Assembly (NCBI GenBank): GCA_020635975.1
Contig: JACJYT010000006.1
Location: forward strand, 62,001 to 126,000
Direction: 5' to 3'
DNA: 64,000 nucleotides
From: Chitinophagales bacterium
Lineage (GTDB): Bacteria; Bacteroidota; Bacteroidia; Chitinophagales; UBA8649
Below the pieces are notes generated by a model that did not search any database, was not told the origin of the DNA, and saw only the letters and a program-made list of their open reading frames with translations. Within the stretch, counting starts at the first letter, position 1. Each line of letters begins with the position of its first letter. Positions 32,848 through 41,915 of this stretch are shown in pieces. The position numbers were made by a program, and so were the translations under genes.

Positions 32848-34432
32848 AACTAGCTTGCTTACGGGCAAGATCAAATGCTTTCTTTAAATCTCCATTGTAA
32901 GAGTAAATATCGGGATACTGATACAATAAACCATCTTTTACTTCTTGGGTTAAATAATGAATGTAGACTTGTGGTTGCTCATCTAACAAAATTCTAGTGG
33001 TCTTTTGAGAAACCACGATTGTATCAATATCCTCTGTAGTATAACTTTTCTCGTTATAAGACAACAAGATACTGGCTAATTCAAGCGGTTGCGACAAGCG
33101 CACACAACCCGAACTGTAGGCTCTTACTTTGAGAGGAAAATGCTCTTTATGCGGCGTATCATGGAAAAAGATATAGTAGTCGTTGGGGAAAATAAACTTC
33201 ACCACTCCTAGTGAATTGCTCAAGCCTGGACCTTGAATGTATTTGTAAGAACTTGCTTTTGCCCAATTAATCTCCGCCCCACTAACATATTTACCTGTGC
33301 TAAGATCCAAAACCTTAATGTTTGTTTTAGATAGATAGTTACTACTTCTTCTAATTGCAGGAAGTATATCATTTTGCAAGATGGTTGGCGGAACCGTCCA
33401 AGTAGGATTGATATCTATGTATATCATCTTCTCAGAAAACACGGGGGTTTTCCTATTTACCTTACCACAAACAATATTCTGACGAAGTAAAAGACTATCT
33501 TCTTTGATAAGGCTCATTTCAAAGGCTGCAAGATTAGCAAAAGCAATGTAATAACCCAAATAACTAGGCAACCAACGCCAGCGCTCTAGGTTAAGTTGCA
33601 TTTCTGCAATAATTTCTTTCAGAGGTCTATTTATGGTCTTAACACTTAGAGCATCTAATATTCCATTTGCTTCTAAAAGATGTCTTTTTTGAAAGTTTTT
33701 AAGGGCTGCCTCTAAATCATGATCGAACAAATCGGAATGCTGCCTCCTATCCGACTCTAAATCGCCCAAATAATACAACTTATTTCTTAGCAGTAATAAA
33801 CTGCTATCTCTATCGCCTAAGCCTAGACTATCTTTAAAAACCAAGAGTTGTTCATCAAAATCATCCTGATGCGCATAATAGAACTGTAAGTTTTCCTCAA
33901 AAAGTTGGTAAGGCAAAAAATTAGGCTCTAACAATTCTAAATGAATCAAAGATTTCGTTTCCTTCAAACGGAATAATTCATTTAAAGGATCAAAGGGGCT
34001 TAAATCTAAATGAATATTCTCCCCTCTTGTCTTCTCATCTAAAAGCAAGCCATTTTGAACTAGCTCAAAAAGCGAAAGATAGACTTCGCATGCATAGATT
34101 TCCCATTTTGCCTTAGCAGAAAAGTCTCTTTCCGACTCCAAACTATCTAAAAAGTTATAGGGATACGCTTTGGTATTAAAGCCCCAGGGCTCCATGTTTT
34201 CTAGGTAACTTAGCATTGCTAGGTGCATTGCCTTGTCAAAAACAGGCCTAAAATCATTAGATTTATATAGACTGTCTATACTAGAGAAAAATTTCAAATC
34301 TTGTGCTAATACTTCGCGTTCTACACTATCCTCTAAGTGTAAATAAATTTCTTTTTTTAGAGAAACTTGAGCAAGGCTCTGCTCCTTTAAGAAGATACAA
34401 ATAACGCAGAAAACTAGTACTAGATTCTTCAT
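32840..34432 (-). CDS. L,D-transpeptidase of the YcbB/LdtD type
   Basis: 530 residues with a signal peptide. It has a large N-terminal scaffold domain; a peptidoglycan-binding repeat near 190-225 ('LEAALKNFQKRHLLEANGILDALSVKTIN'); 'NPTWTVPPTI' and a YkuD domain with 'FHDTPHKEHF' and 'YSSGCVRLSQP' (nucleophile Cys near 440). It forms 3-3 cross-links between stem peptides. The order matches E. coli LdtD. Confidence 0.9.
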   Translation of the reverse strand: MKNLVLVFCVICIFLKEQSLAQVSLKKEIYLHLEDSVEREVLAQDLKFFSSIDSLYKSNDFRPVFDKAMHLAMLSYLENMEPWGFNTKAYPYNFLDSLESERDFSAKAKWEIYACEVYLSLFELVQNGLLLDEKTRGENIHLDLSPFDPLNELFRLKETKSLIHLELLEPNFLPYQLFEENLQFYYAHQDDFDEQLLVFKDSLGLGDRDSSLLLLRNKLYYLGDLESDRRQHSDLFDHDLEAALKNFQKRHLLEANGILDALSVKTINRPLKEIIAEMQLNLERWRWLPSYLGYYIAFANLAAFEMSLIKEDSLLLRQNIVCGKVNRKTPVFSEKMIYIDINPTWTVPPTILQNDILPAIRRSSNYLSKTNIKVLDLSTGKYVSGAEINWAKASSYKYIQGPGLSNSLGVVKFIFPNDYYIFFHDTPHKEHFPLKVRAYSSGCVRLSQPLELASILLSYNEKSYTTEDIDTIVVSQKTTRILLDEQPQVYIHYLTQEVKDGLLYQYPDIYSYNGDLKKAFDLARKQASSR

Positions 34433-34444
34433 AGTGACGAATAA

Positions 34445-34924
34445 CTAAGAAGCTAAAATCGATTTTAAATCGGCTGGTGAATAATGCACAGATTTAAGAA
34501 CTTTATTATCTCCTTCTCTATAAACTAAGTATTTATCTTCTTTCTGAATAATGTGAGAAATGGTTCCATCCTTTTTTTGATAAGCTAATTGGGTGGCTTC
34601 AGCTTCTTCTTTTGTACTACAAGCCTTACTCATATTGCTTCTTTGCACCTCGTCAAAAATCTCCTTGAATTTATTTGCTAAGCCAAATTCTAATATCGCC
34701 CCCGACAAAACATATTGAAGGTCGGCCAAGGCATCCGCAATTTCCACTATATTCTTATCTGCAATGGCTTCTTTTAACTCATTTAACTCTTCTTGTAATA
34801 AGGAAACACGCAGAGCACATCTTTCGGCGCTTGGAATAGTAGCTTCATTGAGTATTGGTGCATTAAAGGTATCATGAAAGAGTGCAACGTCACTCAAGGC
34901 ATTTGGCTCATTAAATTTTTTCAT
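34445..34924 (-). CDS. MazG-like nucleoside triphosphate pyrophosphohydrolase
   Basis: About 159 residues from the ATG at 34924 ('MKKFNEPNALSDVALFHDTF'); the longer reading adds 12 residues. The all-alpha NTP-PPase core shows 'LLQEELNELKEAIADKNIVEIADALADLQYVLSG', with the E-x2-E...E-x2-D magnesium ligands. It probably hydrolyses a (d)NTP or a phosphoribosyl nucleotide in house-cleaning. It is 12 bases from the L,D-transpeptidase gene on the same strand. Confidence 0.8.
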   Translation of the reverse strand: MKKFNEPNALSDVALFHDTFNAPILNEATIPSAERCALRVSLLQEELNELKEAIADKNIVEIADALADLQYVLSGAILEFGLANKFKEIFDEVQRSNMSKACSTKEEAEATQLAYQKKDGTISHIIQKEDKYLVYREGDNKVLKSVHYSPADLKSILAS

Positions 34925-35088
34925 TTTATGAATTTTAAAAGTCGTAATTGTATAAAACAAAAGTACATAAAGAAAAAGATTTGTTTTGAGCTTATCAACA
35001 CAAGGATTAGCCGATAAAAAGGGATTTTGAAATAAGCTTAAAACATTGCTAATAATTTTTTAAGTTTGTAAGAACCAAAGATAGAGCG

Positions 35089-35934
35089 ATGCCAAAATAC
35101 CTAAAAACCAACAGCAAATACAGTCCACCACCAAAGGATATAGTTCATTTTTTGGCAAAATTTACGAATTGGTATTTTGATCCGCAATACTTCGGACTCG
35201 AAAATCTATCTAAAGATAAGCCCGCCTTGTATGTTTCTAATCACACTTTATTGGGTATAACCGATGGACCACTATACACTGCTAAACTTTATGAAGATTT
35301 AGATATTTTTCTTCGAGTTTTAGTGGATAACTTACATTTGGGCTTGCCTTTGTGGCGTAGCATTATGACGGATTTGGGAGCAGTTACCGGAAGTAGAGAG
35401 CATGTTTTAGATTTAATGCACAACAAGCAACATATACTCGTTTTTCCAGGTGGTGCAAATGAGGTTTGCAAGGTGAAAGGCGAAGAATACAAACTAGTAT
35501 GGAAAGAGCGCTACGGCTTTGTTAAGTTGGCCATAGAAAATAGCTACCCTATAATTCCAATCTCTTCTTTAGGTGGCGATGAACTTTATGATATTTTGGT
35601 AGATAAAGAAGAGGTTAAAGATTCTAAATTAGGAGAATGGCTTAAGGAAAAAGGGATATTAGATAAGTACTTCAAAGGCGGAGAAAACATTCCTCCGCTA
35701 GTTAAAGGTATTGGTCCAACCCTATTTCCTAAACCTAAAAAACTCTATTACAAATTCGGTAAGGCAATCGAAACTAAGCATCTTAAAAAAGATAGTAAGG
35801 AAGAGAATCTAAAAGAAATGCGCGATCAAGTGGAAGCTGCTATTTATGATGGCATTTCAGAATTAAAGGCCATTCGCTCAAAGGAAGAAGTAAAAGAGGA
35901 AAACCCTATACGAAAATTCCTTAGTGGCTTATAA
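35089..35934 (+). CDS. LPLAT/DGAT2-like acyltransferase
   Basis: 281 residues. The acyltransferase signature is 'YVSNHTLLGITDGPLY' near 50-65, an NHxLLGxxDxP form rather than the HX4D of PlsC. It is followed by 'HILVFPGGANEVCKVKGEEYKLVWKERYGFVKLAIENSYPIIP'. This matches the DGAT2/TMEM68/phytyl-ester-synthase branch, which esterifies neutral lipids or isoprenoid alcohols. It is a monocistronic gene. An acceptor such as a carotenoid glycoside or diacylglycerol is possible; the sequence does not say. Confidence 0.75.
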   Translation: MPKYLKTNSKYSPPPKDIVHFLAKFTNWYFDPQYFGLENLSKDKPALYVSNHTLLGITDGPLYTAKLYEDLDIFLRVLVDNLHLGLPLWRSIMTDLGAVTGSREHVLDLMHNKQHILVFPGGANEVCKVKGEEYKLVWKERYGFVKLAIENSYPIIPISSLGGDELYDILVDKEEVKDSKLGEWLKEKGILDKYFKGGENIPPLVKGIGPTLFPKPKKLYYKFGKAIETKHLKKDSKEENLKEMRDQVEAAIYDGISELKAIRSKEEVKEENPIRKFLSGL

Positions 35935-35960
35935 AACAAGCACGATCCCCCTTTAAGACT

Positions 35961-36497
35961 CTAGTGATATCTCAATTTGGCAAACAAATCCCAGAGCACC
36001 ACTCCTGCGCTAACAGCAATGTTCAAACTGTGCTTGGTTCCCAATTGCGGTATTTCTATAGATCCATCACATAGATTCACCACCTCTTGCTGTACACCTT
36101 CCACTTCATTTCCGAATACAAGGGCTAGCTTCTCTCTCGACTCTAGCTTAAAATCATTCAACATAATGCTCCCTTCAACCTGCTCTATGGCATATACCTT
36201 GCACAATGAAGCTTGCAAGTCTTTCACTAAAGCTAGGGTATCTTCTCTATACTCCCAACTCACCGTTTCAGTTGCCCCTAAAGCAGTTTTGTTGATATCG
36301 CGATGCGGTGGTTGAGCGGTAATGCCGCAGAGATAAATCTTTTCAATCAAGAAAGCATCTGCTGTTCTAAAAACAGAACCAATGTTGTTTAAGCTTCGAA
36401 TATTATCTAAAATTACAATAATGGGAGTTTTAGTTTCTTCCTTAAAGGCTTCGACACTTAGTCGCTCCAATTCTTCGTTGGGTATTTTTCTACTCAT
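35961..36497 (-). CDS. TrmH/SpoU-family RNA methyltransferase
   Basis: 178 residues with the three SPOUT motifs: 'VILDNIRSLNNIGSVFRTADAF', 'LALVFGNEVEGVQQEV' and 'IEIPQLGTKHSLNIAVSAGVVLWDL'. It is a compact form without an N-terminal substrate-binding extension. It methylates a ribose in tRNA or rRNA; the target cannot be told. Confidence 0.9.
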   Translation of the reverse strand: MSRKIPNEELERLSVEAFKEETKTPIIVILDNIRSLNNIGSVFRTADAFLIEKIYLCGITAQPPHRDINKTALGATETVSWEYREDTLALVKDLQASLCKVYAIEQVEGSIMLNDFKLESREKLALVFGNEVEGVQQEVVNLCDGSIEIPQLGTKHSLNIAVSAGVVLWDLFAKLRYH

Positions 36498-36555
36498 GTG
36501 GAAAGATAGTGTATAGAATGTCTAGTAAATTGGCTTGCAAAGCTAGCTATATTCT

Positions 36556-36563
36556 TACTTTTG
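36556..36563 (+). promoter_or_regulatory. -7 box of mutS
   Basis: TACTTTTG, an exact TAnnTTTG, 26 bases before the ATG, with TTG at 36535-36537 (18-base spacer). Confidence 0.55.
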
Positions 36564-36588
36564 TGAGAAGCAAAGATAGAGAAAAACT

Positions 36589-39189
36589 ATGTCGACTAAA
36601 AAGAAAAGCGAAACACCACTCATGAAGCAATACTATGCCATTAAGGCTAAGCATCATGATGCTATTTTACTTTTTAGGGTGGGCGACTTCTACGAAACCT
36701 TTGGAGAAGATGCGGTTGTGGCTTCCAAAGTACTTGGTATCATTTTAACCAAACGGCATAATGGCTCTGCGTCCGAAATAGAACTGGCAGGCTTTCCTTA
36801 CCACAGCCTAGAAAGCTATCTACCCAAATTAGTTAGAGCAGGCTACCGGGTTGCCATTTGCGACCAGTTGGAAAAGCCTTCTAAAGAAAAGAAAATTGTG
36901 AAACGAGGCGTAACAGAACTAGTTACTCCCGGCGTGGCTCTCAACGATAATATCCTAGATACAGCAAAGAATAATTTCTTAGCTTCTCTTGTTATAGGCA
37001 AAAACAATAATGGCATTGCCTTCATCGATATTTCTACAGGCGAATTCTATGTTGCAGAGGGCAGCATAGCCTATCTCGACAAACTTATGCAAAGTTTTAG
37101 ACCATCGGAGGTGCTCTTTGCCAAAAAACAAGAAAAAGAATATTACGAAAATTTTGGAAAGCAATATTATAGCTATCGCCTAGAGGATTGGATCTATACC
37201 GAAGAATATACAACCGAAATGATTCAAAAGCAATTTGAAGTTAACTCTTTGAAAGGCTTCGGTATTGAAAACTCTCCAGAAATCACCATAGCATCGGGAG
37301 CCGCTCTGCACTATTTTGCAGATAATCATTTAAACGATGTTCAACAACTTAATACCATAGCAAGGCTTGCCGAAAACAAGCATGTATGGATGGATAAATT
37401 CAGCATAAAGAATTTAGAATTAGTTTATAGTCACCATCATGATGCTAAAACCTTAGCCGACATTATCGATTACACAGTTAGTCCGATGGGAGCCCGACTT
37501 ATCAAAAAATGGATTCTAATGCCTTTGGTGGATCTGAACAAAATTAATGAGCGACACGATGTAGTTGCTTATTTTGTAAAGCATCGAGAAGCCGCTCAAG
37601 CTTTAATAGTTGAATTAAAGAAAATTGGCGACATAGAAAGAATGATTGCCAAGGTGCCTTCTGAGAAAATAAGTCCGAGAGAACTTGTACAACTAAAAAG
37701 AGCATTAAGGGCAATTGCGCCTATGCAAAGCTTAATGAAGGAAAGTAAGCTTAGCGCTCTCCTCTCCTTCTCTGAGCAGCTTAATTCTTGTCCACTTTTA
37801 TTAGACAAACTCGAAAAAGAAATTGAGGAAGATGCCCCAGCAATTTTACATAAAAGTAAAACAATTAAAGAAGGGGTAAATGAAGAATTGGATAGCCTAA
37901 GAAAAATTTCCACCAAGGGGAAGGATTTCCTACTAGAAATACAACAAAGAGAAGCAGAAGCCACCGGAATTAGCTCGCTTAAAATTGGCTTCAACAATGT
38001 ATTTGGCTATTACTTGGAAGTTAGAAACACCCACAAAGAAAGAGTGCCCGAAACTTGGATTAGGAAACAAACTTTAACTGGCGCAGAACGCTATATCACC
38101 GAAGAACTCAAAGAATACGAAGAGAAAATATTAGGAGCACAAGACAAAATTCAGGCTTTAGAACTTCAACTTTTCAATCAAATCATCAGCTATCTTAGAG
38201 ATTATATTCAAGCCATCCAGCTTAATGCAAATGTACTAGCTCGTATAGATTGCCTTCTTTCTTTTGCTCTAGTGGCAGAAAAGTTTAACTACTGCCGACC
38301 AAGCATAGATGAGAGCTTAGAACTAGATATCAAAGATGCTAGGCATCCTGTGATAGAGGCACAACTACCTCCAGGAGAAGCCTATGTGCCGAACAATATT
38401 TACTTGGATAATTCTGACCAACAAATCATTATGATTACTGGCCCGAATATGTCTGGAAAATCTGCCGTACTTCGACAAACCGCCCTCATTGTATTAATGG
38501 CACAAATGGGAAGTTTTGTGCCAGCTTCTAGTGCAAGAATTGGCTTGGTAGATAAAATTTTTACGCGAGTTGGTGCCAGCGACAATATTAGTAGTGGAGA
38601 AAGTACCTTCATGGTAGAAATGAATGAAACCGCCAATATTGTCAATAATATTAGTAACAGAAGCCTCATCTTGTTAGATGAAATCGGAAGAGGTACTAGT
38701 ACCTACGATGGTATTTCTATAGCTTGGAGCATTGCCGAATACCTGCACAACCATCCAAAATTTACGGCCAAAACGCTATTCGCTACCCATTATCACGAAT
38801 TGAACGAATTGGCAGATAAATACCCTAGAATAAAGAATTACCATATTAGCACGAAAGAGCTTCAAAATAAAGTGCTCTTTTTACGTAAACTGACTCCAGG
38901 AGGGTCCAAGCACAGCTTTGGTATTCATGTGGCAAGAATGGCAGGTATGCCCAAAGAAATTGTAAGTAGAGCCAACGATATTCTTAAACAATTAGAGCAA
39001 AAACATATCGATAGTGGCGATATCAAAGAAAAAGTTAAAAACATTCCTGCGAATATGCAACTGAGTATTTTTGATGCTGCCGACCCGCAAGCACAAAAAC
39101 TAAAAGAAGCTTTAGAAAGTCTTGATATTAATAGTCTTAGTCCTATTGAAGCTTTAATGAAATTAAACGAATGGAAAAAAGAACTTTAA
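36589..39189 (+). CDS. mutS: DNA mismatch recognition protein MutS
   Basis: 866 residues, full length. The mismatch-binding motif is 'LLFRVGDFYETFGEDA' (Phe-x-Glu), then connector, lever and clamp regions. The ATPase has 'MITGPNMSGKSAVLRQTALI' (near 616-635), 'FTRVGASDNISSGESTFMVEMNE' and 'SLILLDEIGRGTSTYDG'. It binds mispairs and recruits MutL. It is followed 13 bases later by a small membrane protein gene. Confidence 0.97.
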   Translation: MSTKKKSETPLMKQYYAIKAKHHDAILLFRVGDFYETFGEDAVVASKVLGIILTKRHNGSASEIELAGFPYHSLESYLPKLVRAGYRVAICDQLEKPSKEKKIVKRGVTELVTPGVALNDNILDTAKNNFLASLVIGKNNNGIAFIDISTGEFYVAEGSIAYLDKLMQSFRPSEVLFAKKQEKEYYENFGKQYYSYRLEDWIYTEEYTTEMIQKQFEVNSLKGFGIENSPEITIASGAALHYFADNHLNDVQQLNTIARLAENKHVWMDKFSIKNLELVYSHHHDAKTLADIIDYTVSPMGARLIKKWILMPLVDLNKINERHDVVAYFVKHREAAQALIVELKKIGDIERMIAKVPSEKISPRELVQLKRALRAIAPMQSLMKESKLSALLSFSEQLNSCPLLLDKLEKEIEEDAPAILHKSKTIKEGVNEELDSLRKISTKGKDFLLEIQQREAEATGISSLKIGFNNVFGYYLEVRNTHKERVPETWIRKQTLTGAERYITEELKEYEEKILGAQDKIQALELQLFNQIISYLRDYIQAIQLNANVLARIDCLLSFALVAEKFNYCRPSIDESLELDIKDARHPVIEAQLPPGEAYVPNNIYLDNSDQQIIMITGPNMSGKSAVLRQTALIVLMAQMGSFVPASSARIGLVDKIFTRVGASDNISSGESTFMVEMNETANIVNNISNRSLILLDEIGRGTSTYDGISIAWSIAEYLHNHPKFTAKTLFATHYHELNELADKYPRIKNYHISTKELQNKVLFLRKLTPGGSKHSFGIHVARMAGMPKEIVSRANDILKQLEQKHIDSGDIKEKVKNIPANMQLSIFDAADPQAQKLKEALESLDINSLSPIEALMKLNEWKKEL

Positions 39190-39202
39190 ATAAAGAAACA
39201 AG

Positions 39203-39409
39203 ATGATTGGAGGAATTATTCTATTAGCAATGGCTGCGTATTTTTGGTTTGTAATCGCTCAAGACGAATCAGAAGATGCTTCTCGAGGATTAGTGAAAAT
39301 TATAAAAGGTCTTTTCGGTGTGAAAGCCTATCAGATTATTGCGAAAGTATTCGCTGTTTTTATGCTAGCGGCCGCTATATCTGAGTTTTATAAGTATTTT
39401 ACTACTTAA
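39203..39409 (+). CDS. Small membrane protein downstream of mutS
   Basis: 68 residues with two hydrophobic helices (about 2-18 and 43-60) separated by an acidic and basic loop. There is no family I recognise. It begins 13 bases after mutS and is probably on the same transcript. Nothing else is seen in the 207 bases that follow. Confidence 0.6.
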   Translation: MIGGIILLAMAAYFWFVIAQDESEDASRGLVKIIKGLFGVKAYQIIAKVFAVFMLAAAISEFYKYFTT

Positions 39410-39616
39410 AGTCCGACTTTAGTAGCGAATGAGAGCTAAGTAAGCTAATAGCTCAACTTTCTTCTAGCCTTTATTCTCGTTTGTTAAATTCAAGAATTCC
39501 CTTAACTTCATTTTATTACTGCTTCTTTGCAAGCTAAGCTCAGTACAAGAGGTGATGTATGGAGGAACTTTTAGAACCTATTCCACCTTATTGTTAGTAA
39601 ACAAAGCCAATAAATT

Positions 39617-41137
39617 ATGCAAAAAATAGAAAATATAGAACTTCAATTTTTAACCTTAAACGATTATCAAGAATTAAAATCTGCAATGATTGAAGCTTAT
39701 TCCAATATGCCTAATTCTTATTGGAAAGAATCGCATATAAAATCTTTAATCAAAAAGTTTCCTGATGGGCAAGTAGTAATTAAAGTAAATGGCGAATTGG
39801 CTGGTTGCGCCTTAAGTATAGTAGTAGATTATGATCAATTCGACGACCACCATACCTATAAAGAAATTACTGGAAATTACACTTTTGATACGCATAGAGA
39901 TAAGGGCGATGTTTTATATGGTATTGATGTCTTTATCAAATCAGAATATAGAGGCCTTCGACTAGGGAGACGCTTGTATGATTATAGAAAAGAATTAGCG
40001 GAGAAACTAAACTTAAGAGGGATTGTTTTTGGTGGTAGAATTCCAAATTATCACGAGTTTGCATCTACGCTTAGCCCGAAAGAATACATAGAAAAAGTGA
40101 AGAGAAAGGAAATTCACGACCCCGTTCTAAACTTTCAGATTTCCAATGATTTTCACCCTCTTAAAGTTCTAAAAGGCTACTTAGAAGGAGATACGGCTTC
40201 GAACGAATATGCCGTGCTTTTAAAATGGGACAACATCTATTACCAAAAAGAAACAAAAAAACTTGCAGAGAAAAAGACTATTGTACGACTCGGACTAATT
40301 CAATGGCAAATGCGTTTGTATAAAGACTTAGAGGAACTAATGCAGCAAGCCGAATACTTTATAGACGCCGTTTCAGCTTACCGATCCGATTTTGCTCTTT
40401 TCCCAGAATTTTTCAATGCACCGCTTATGGCCAAACATAACCATATATCGGAACCTGAAGCAATTAGAGAGCTAGCCAAATACACCCCTAAAATTGTAAA
40501 GAAATTTTCTGAACTTGCCATCAGCTATAATATCAATGTTATTACCGGTAGTATGCCAGAATTGAGAAATGGACTGCTTTATAATGTAGGCTATCTTTGC
40601 AAACGAGATGGTGCAACCGAGCCTTATGAAAAGTTGCATGTCACTCCCGACGAAGCCAAAGTTTGGGGCATGCAAGGAGGAAGTGAGCTAAAGACCTTCG
40701 ATACAGATTGCGGTAAAATTGGAATATTGATCTGCTATGATTCTGAGTTTCCAGAGTTGAGTAGATTGTTGGCGGATGAAGGCATGGACATACTTTTCAT
40801 TCCCTTTTTAACCGATACACAAAATGGCTATTCTCGAGTGCGACATTGTGCACAAGCCAGAGCTATTGAAAACGAATGTTACGTAGCCATCGCTGGAAGC
40901 GTTGGAAATCTTCCTAAAGTACATAATATGGATATTCAATACGCGCAATCTATGGTTTTCACACCTTGCGATTTTTCCTTCCCTGCTAATGGTATTAAGG
41001 CAGAAGCCACTGCAAATACAGAAATGATTCTTATTGCAGATGTAGATATAGATCTATTACGCGAATTAAATCAGTTTGGAAGTGTAAGAAATTTAAAAGA
41101 TCGAAGAAAGGATATTTTCGACTTAAGAAAACGATAA
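39617..41137 (+). CDS. GNAT acetyltransferase fused to a carbon-nitrogen hydrolase
   Basis: 506 residues in two domains. Residues 1-200 are a GNAT domain ('VFIKSEYRGLRLGRRLYDYRKELAEKLNLRGIVFGGRIPNY', the acetyl-CoA loop). Residues 220-506 are a nitrilase-superfamily hydrolase with the Glu-Lys-Cys triad: E near 263 ('FALFPEFF'), K near 338 ('YEKLHVTPDE') and C near 373 ('GILICYDSEFPEL'). The fusion is known in several phyla, but its substrate is not established. It is a single-gene transcript. Confidence 0.9.
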   Translation: MQKIENIELQFLTLNDYQELKSAMIEAYSNMPNSYWKESHIKSLIKKFPDGQVVIKVNGELAGCALSIVVDYDQFDDHHTYKEITGNYTFDTHRDKGDVLYGIDVFIKSEYRGLRLGRRLYDYRKELAEKLNLRGIVFGGRIPNYHEFASTLSPKEYIEKVKRKEIHDPVLNFQISNDFHPLKVLKGYLEGDTASNEYAVLLKWDNIYYQKETKKLAEKKTIVRLGLIQWQMRLYKDLEELMQQAEYFIDAVSAYRSDFALFPEFFNAPLMAKHNHISEPEAIRELAKYTPKIVKKFSELAISYNINVITGSMPELRNGLLYNVGYLCKRDGATEPYEKLHVTPDEAKVWGMQGGSELKTFDTDCGKIGILICYDSEFPELSRLLADEGMDILFIPFLTDTQNGYSRVRHCAQARAIENECYVAIAGSVGNLPKVHNMDIQYAQSMVFTPCDFSFPANGIKAEATANTEMILIADVDIDLLRELNQFGSVRNLKDRRKDIFDLRKR

Positions 41138-41144
41138 CAGATCC

Positions 41145-41783
41145 TTACTTAGAAAGAATTAAAACCCAATAATTGAAGAAGAACTCTTCTTTGAGGCAAT
41201 ATTTCGCTTCTAATTTATAGCCTTGTTTTTCCATCAAATTCGAATATTCTTCTAAATCTAATTGATGAGGGTGTAGAATATCTAGAGGAAGCAAGCGGAA
41301 AAGTCTTTTAAAAAGGGAATGCCTATGAGCATCGATAGATAAAATTAGCCTCCCCCCTTCTTTGGTCATGGTGTAAAGCTTTTTTGCACTTGCCTCTAGA
41401 TCTATAAAATGATTTATCGCATTCAGGCAAAAAATATCGGCATATTCTTCTTCTGTGGAAAAACTCTCAAAACTTTGCCCCACAAAATTCACCCAAGGGT
41501 ATGCCCCCGGATCCATCAGATTTTTAGCCACATATTCTTCATAGAGAGGATCTAGAGCAAGAACAGAATTTTGCTCAAATAGCATAAAGATTCCCGCCGG
41601 ACCACAACCTATATCTACAACACTTTCTGCAAAATCGCGCTGACTAAGTTGTATTTTCTTTAAAAAATTAATCCAATAGTCCTTCTTCCATTGCAAATAG
41701 CTTGAGCGGTCTTTCTTGGCTAAATAAGCTTGCCACCAACGCCTTTCAAAATACTGAGCAATTTGCCAACGTAGCTTGTGCAT
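41145..41783 (-). CDS. Class I SAM-dependent methyltransferase
   Basis: 212 residues. Motif I is 'VVDIGCGPAGIFMLFEQNSVLALDPLYEEYV'; 'ADIFCLNAINHFIDLEASAKKLYTMTKEGGRLILSIDAHRH' covers motifs II-III. Small-molecule or lipid methylation is likely; the target is unknown. It converges with the GNAT/hydrolase gene and is divergent from the porin operon. Confidence 0.82.
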   Translation of the reverse strand: MHKLRWQIAQYFERRWWQAYLAKKDRSSYLQWKKDYWINFLKKIQLSQRDFAESVVDIGCGPAGIFMLFEQNSVLALDPLYEEYVAKNLMDPGAYPWVNFVGQSFESFSTEEEYADIFCLNAINHFIDLEASAKKLYTMTKEGGRLILSIDAHRHSLFKRLFRLLPLDILHPHQLDLEEYSNLMEKQGYKLEAKYCLKEEFFFNYWVLILSK

Positions 41784-41862
41784 ATAGTCGAAAATAGTAG
41801 CTTTTTTTTTGTAAGGCTTAAAGATAAACTTTATAAAATTGGATTTTTTTAAAATAATTGAA

Positions 41863-41899
41863 TTTATTTAGACTAATTATAAATAAAAGATTAGATTTG
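41863..41899 (+). promoter_or_regulatory. Promoter with Fur-like operator for the porin-imelysin operon
   Basis: TTTATTTA (41863-41870) and TAAATAAA (41880-41887) form a perfect inverted repeat around GACTAATTA. The -7 box TAGATTTG (41892-41899) follows directly. The core ATTTAGACTAATTA matches ATTTAGTCTAATTA in the heme-monooxygenase promoter at 1861. It is a likely Fur-type site by context. Confidence 0.68.
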
Positions 41900-41915
41900 C
41901 CGCATAAATCCCCTT

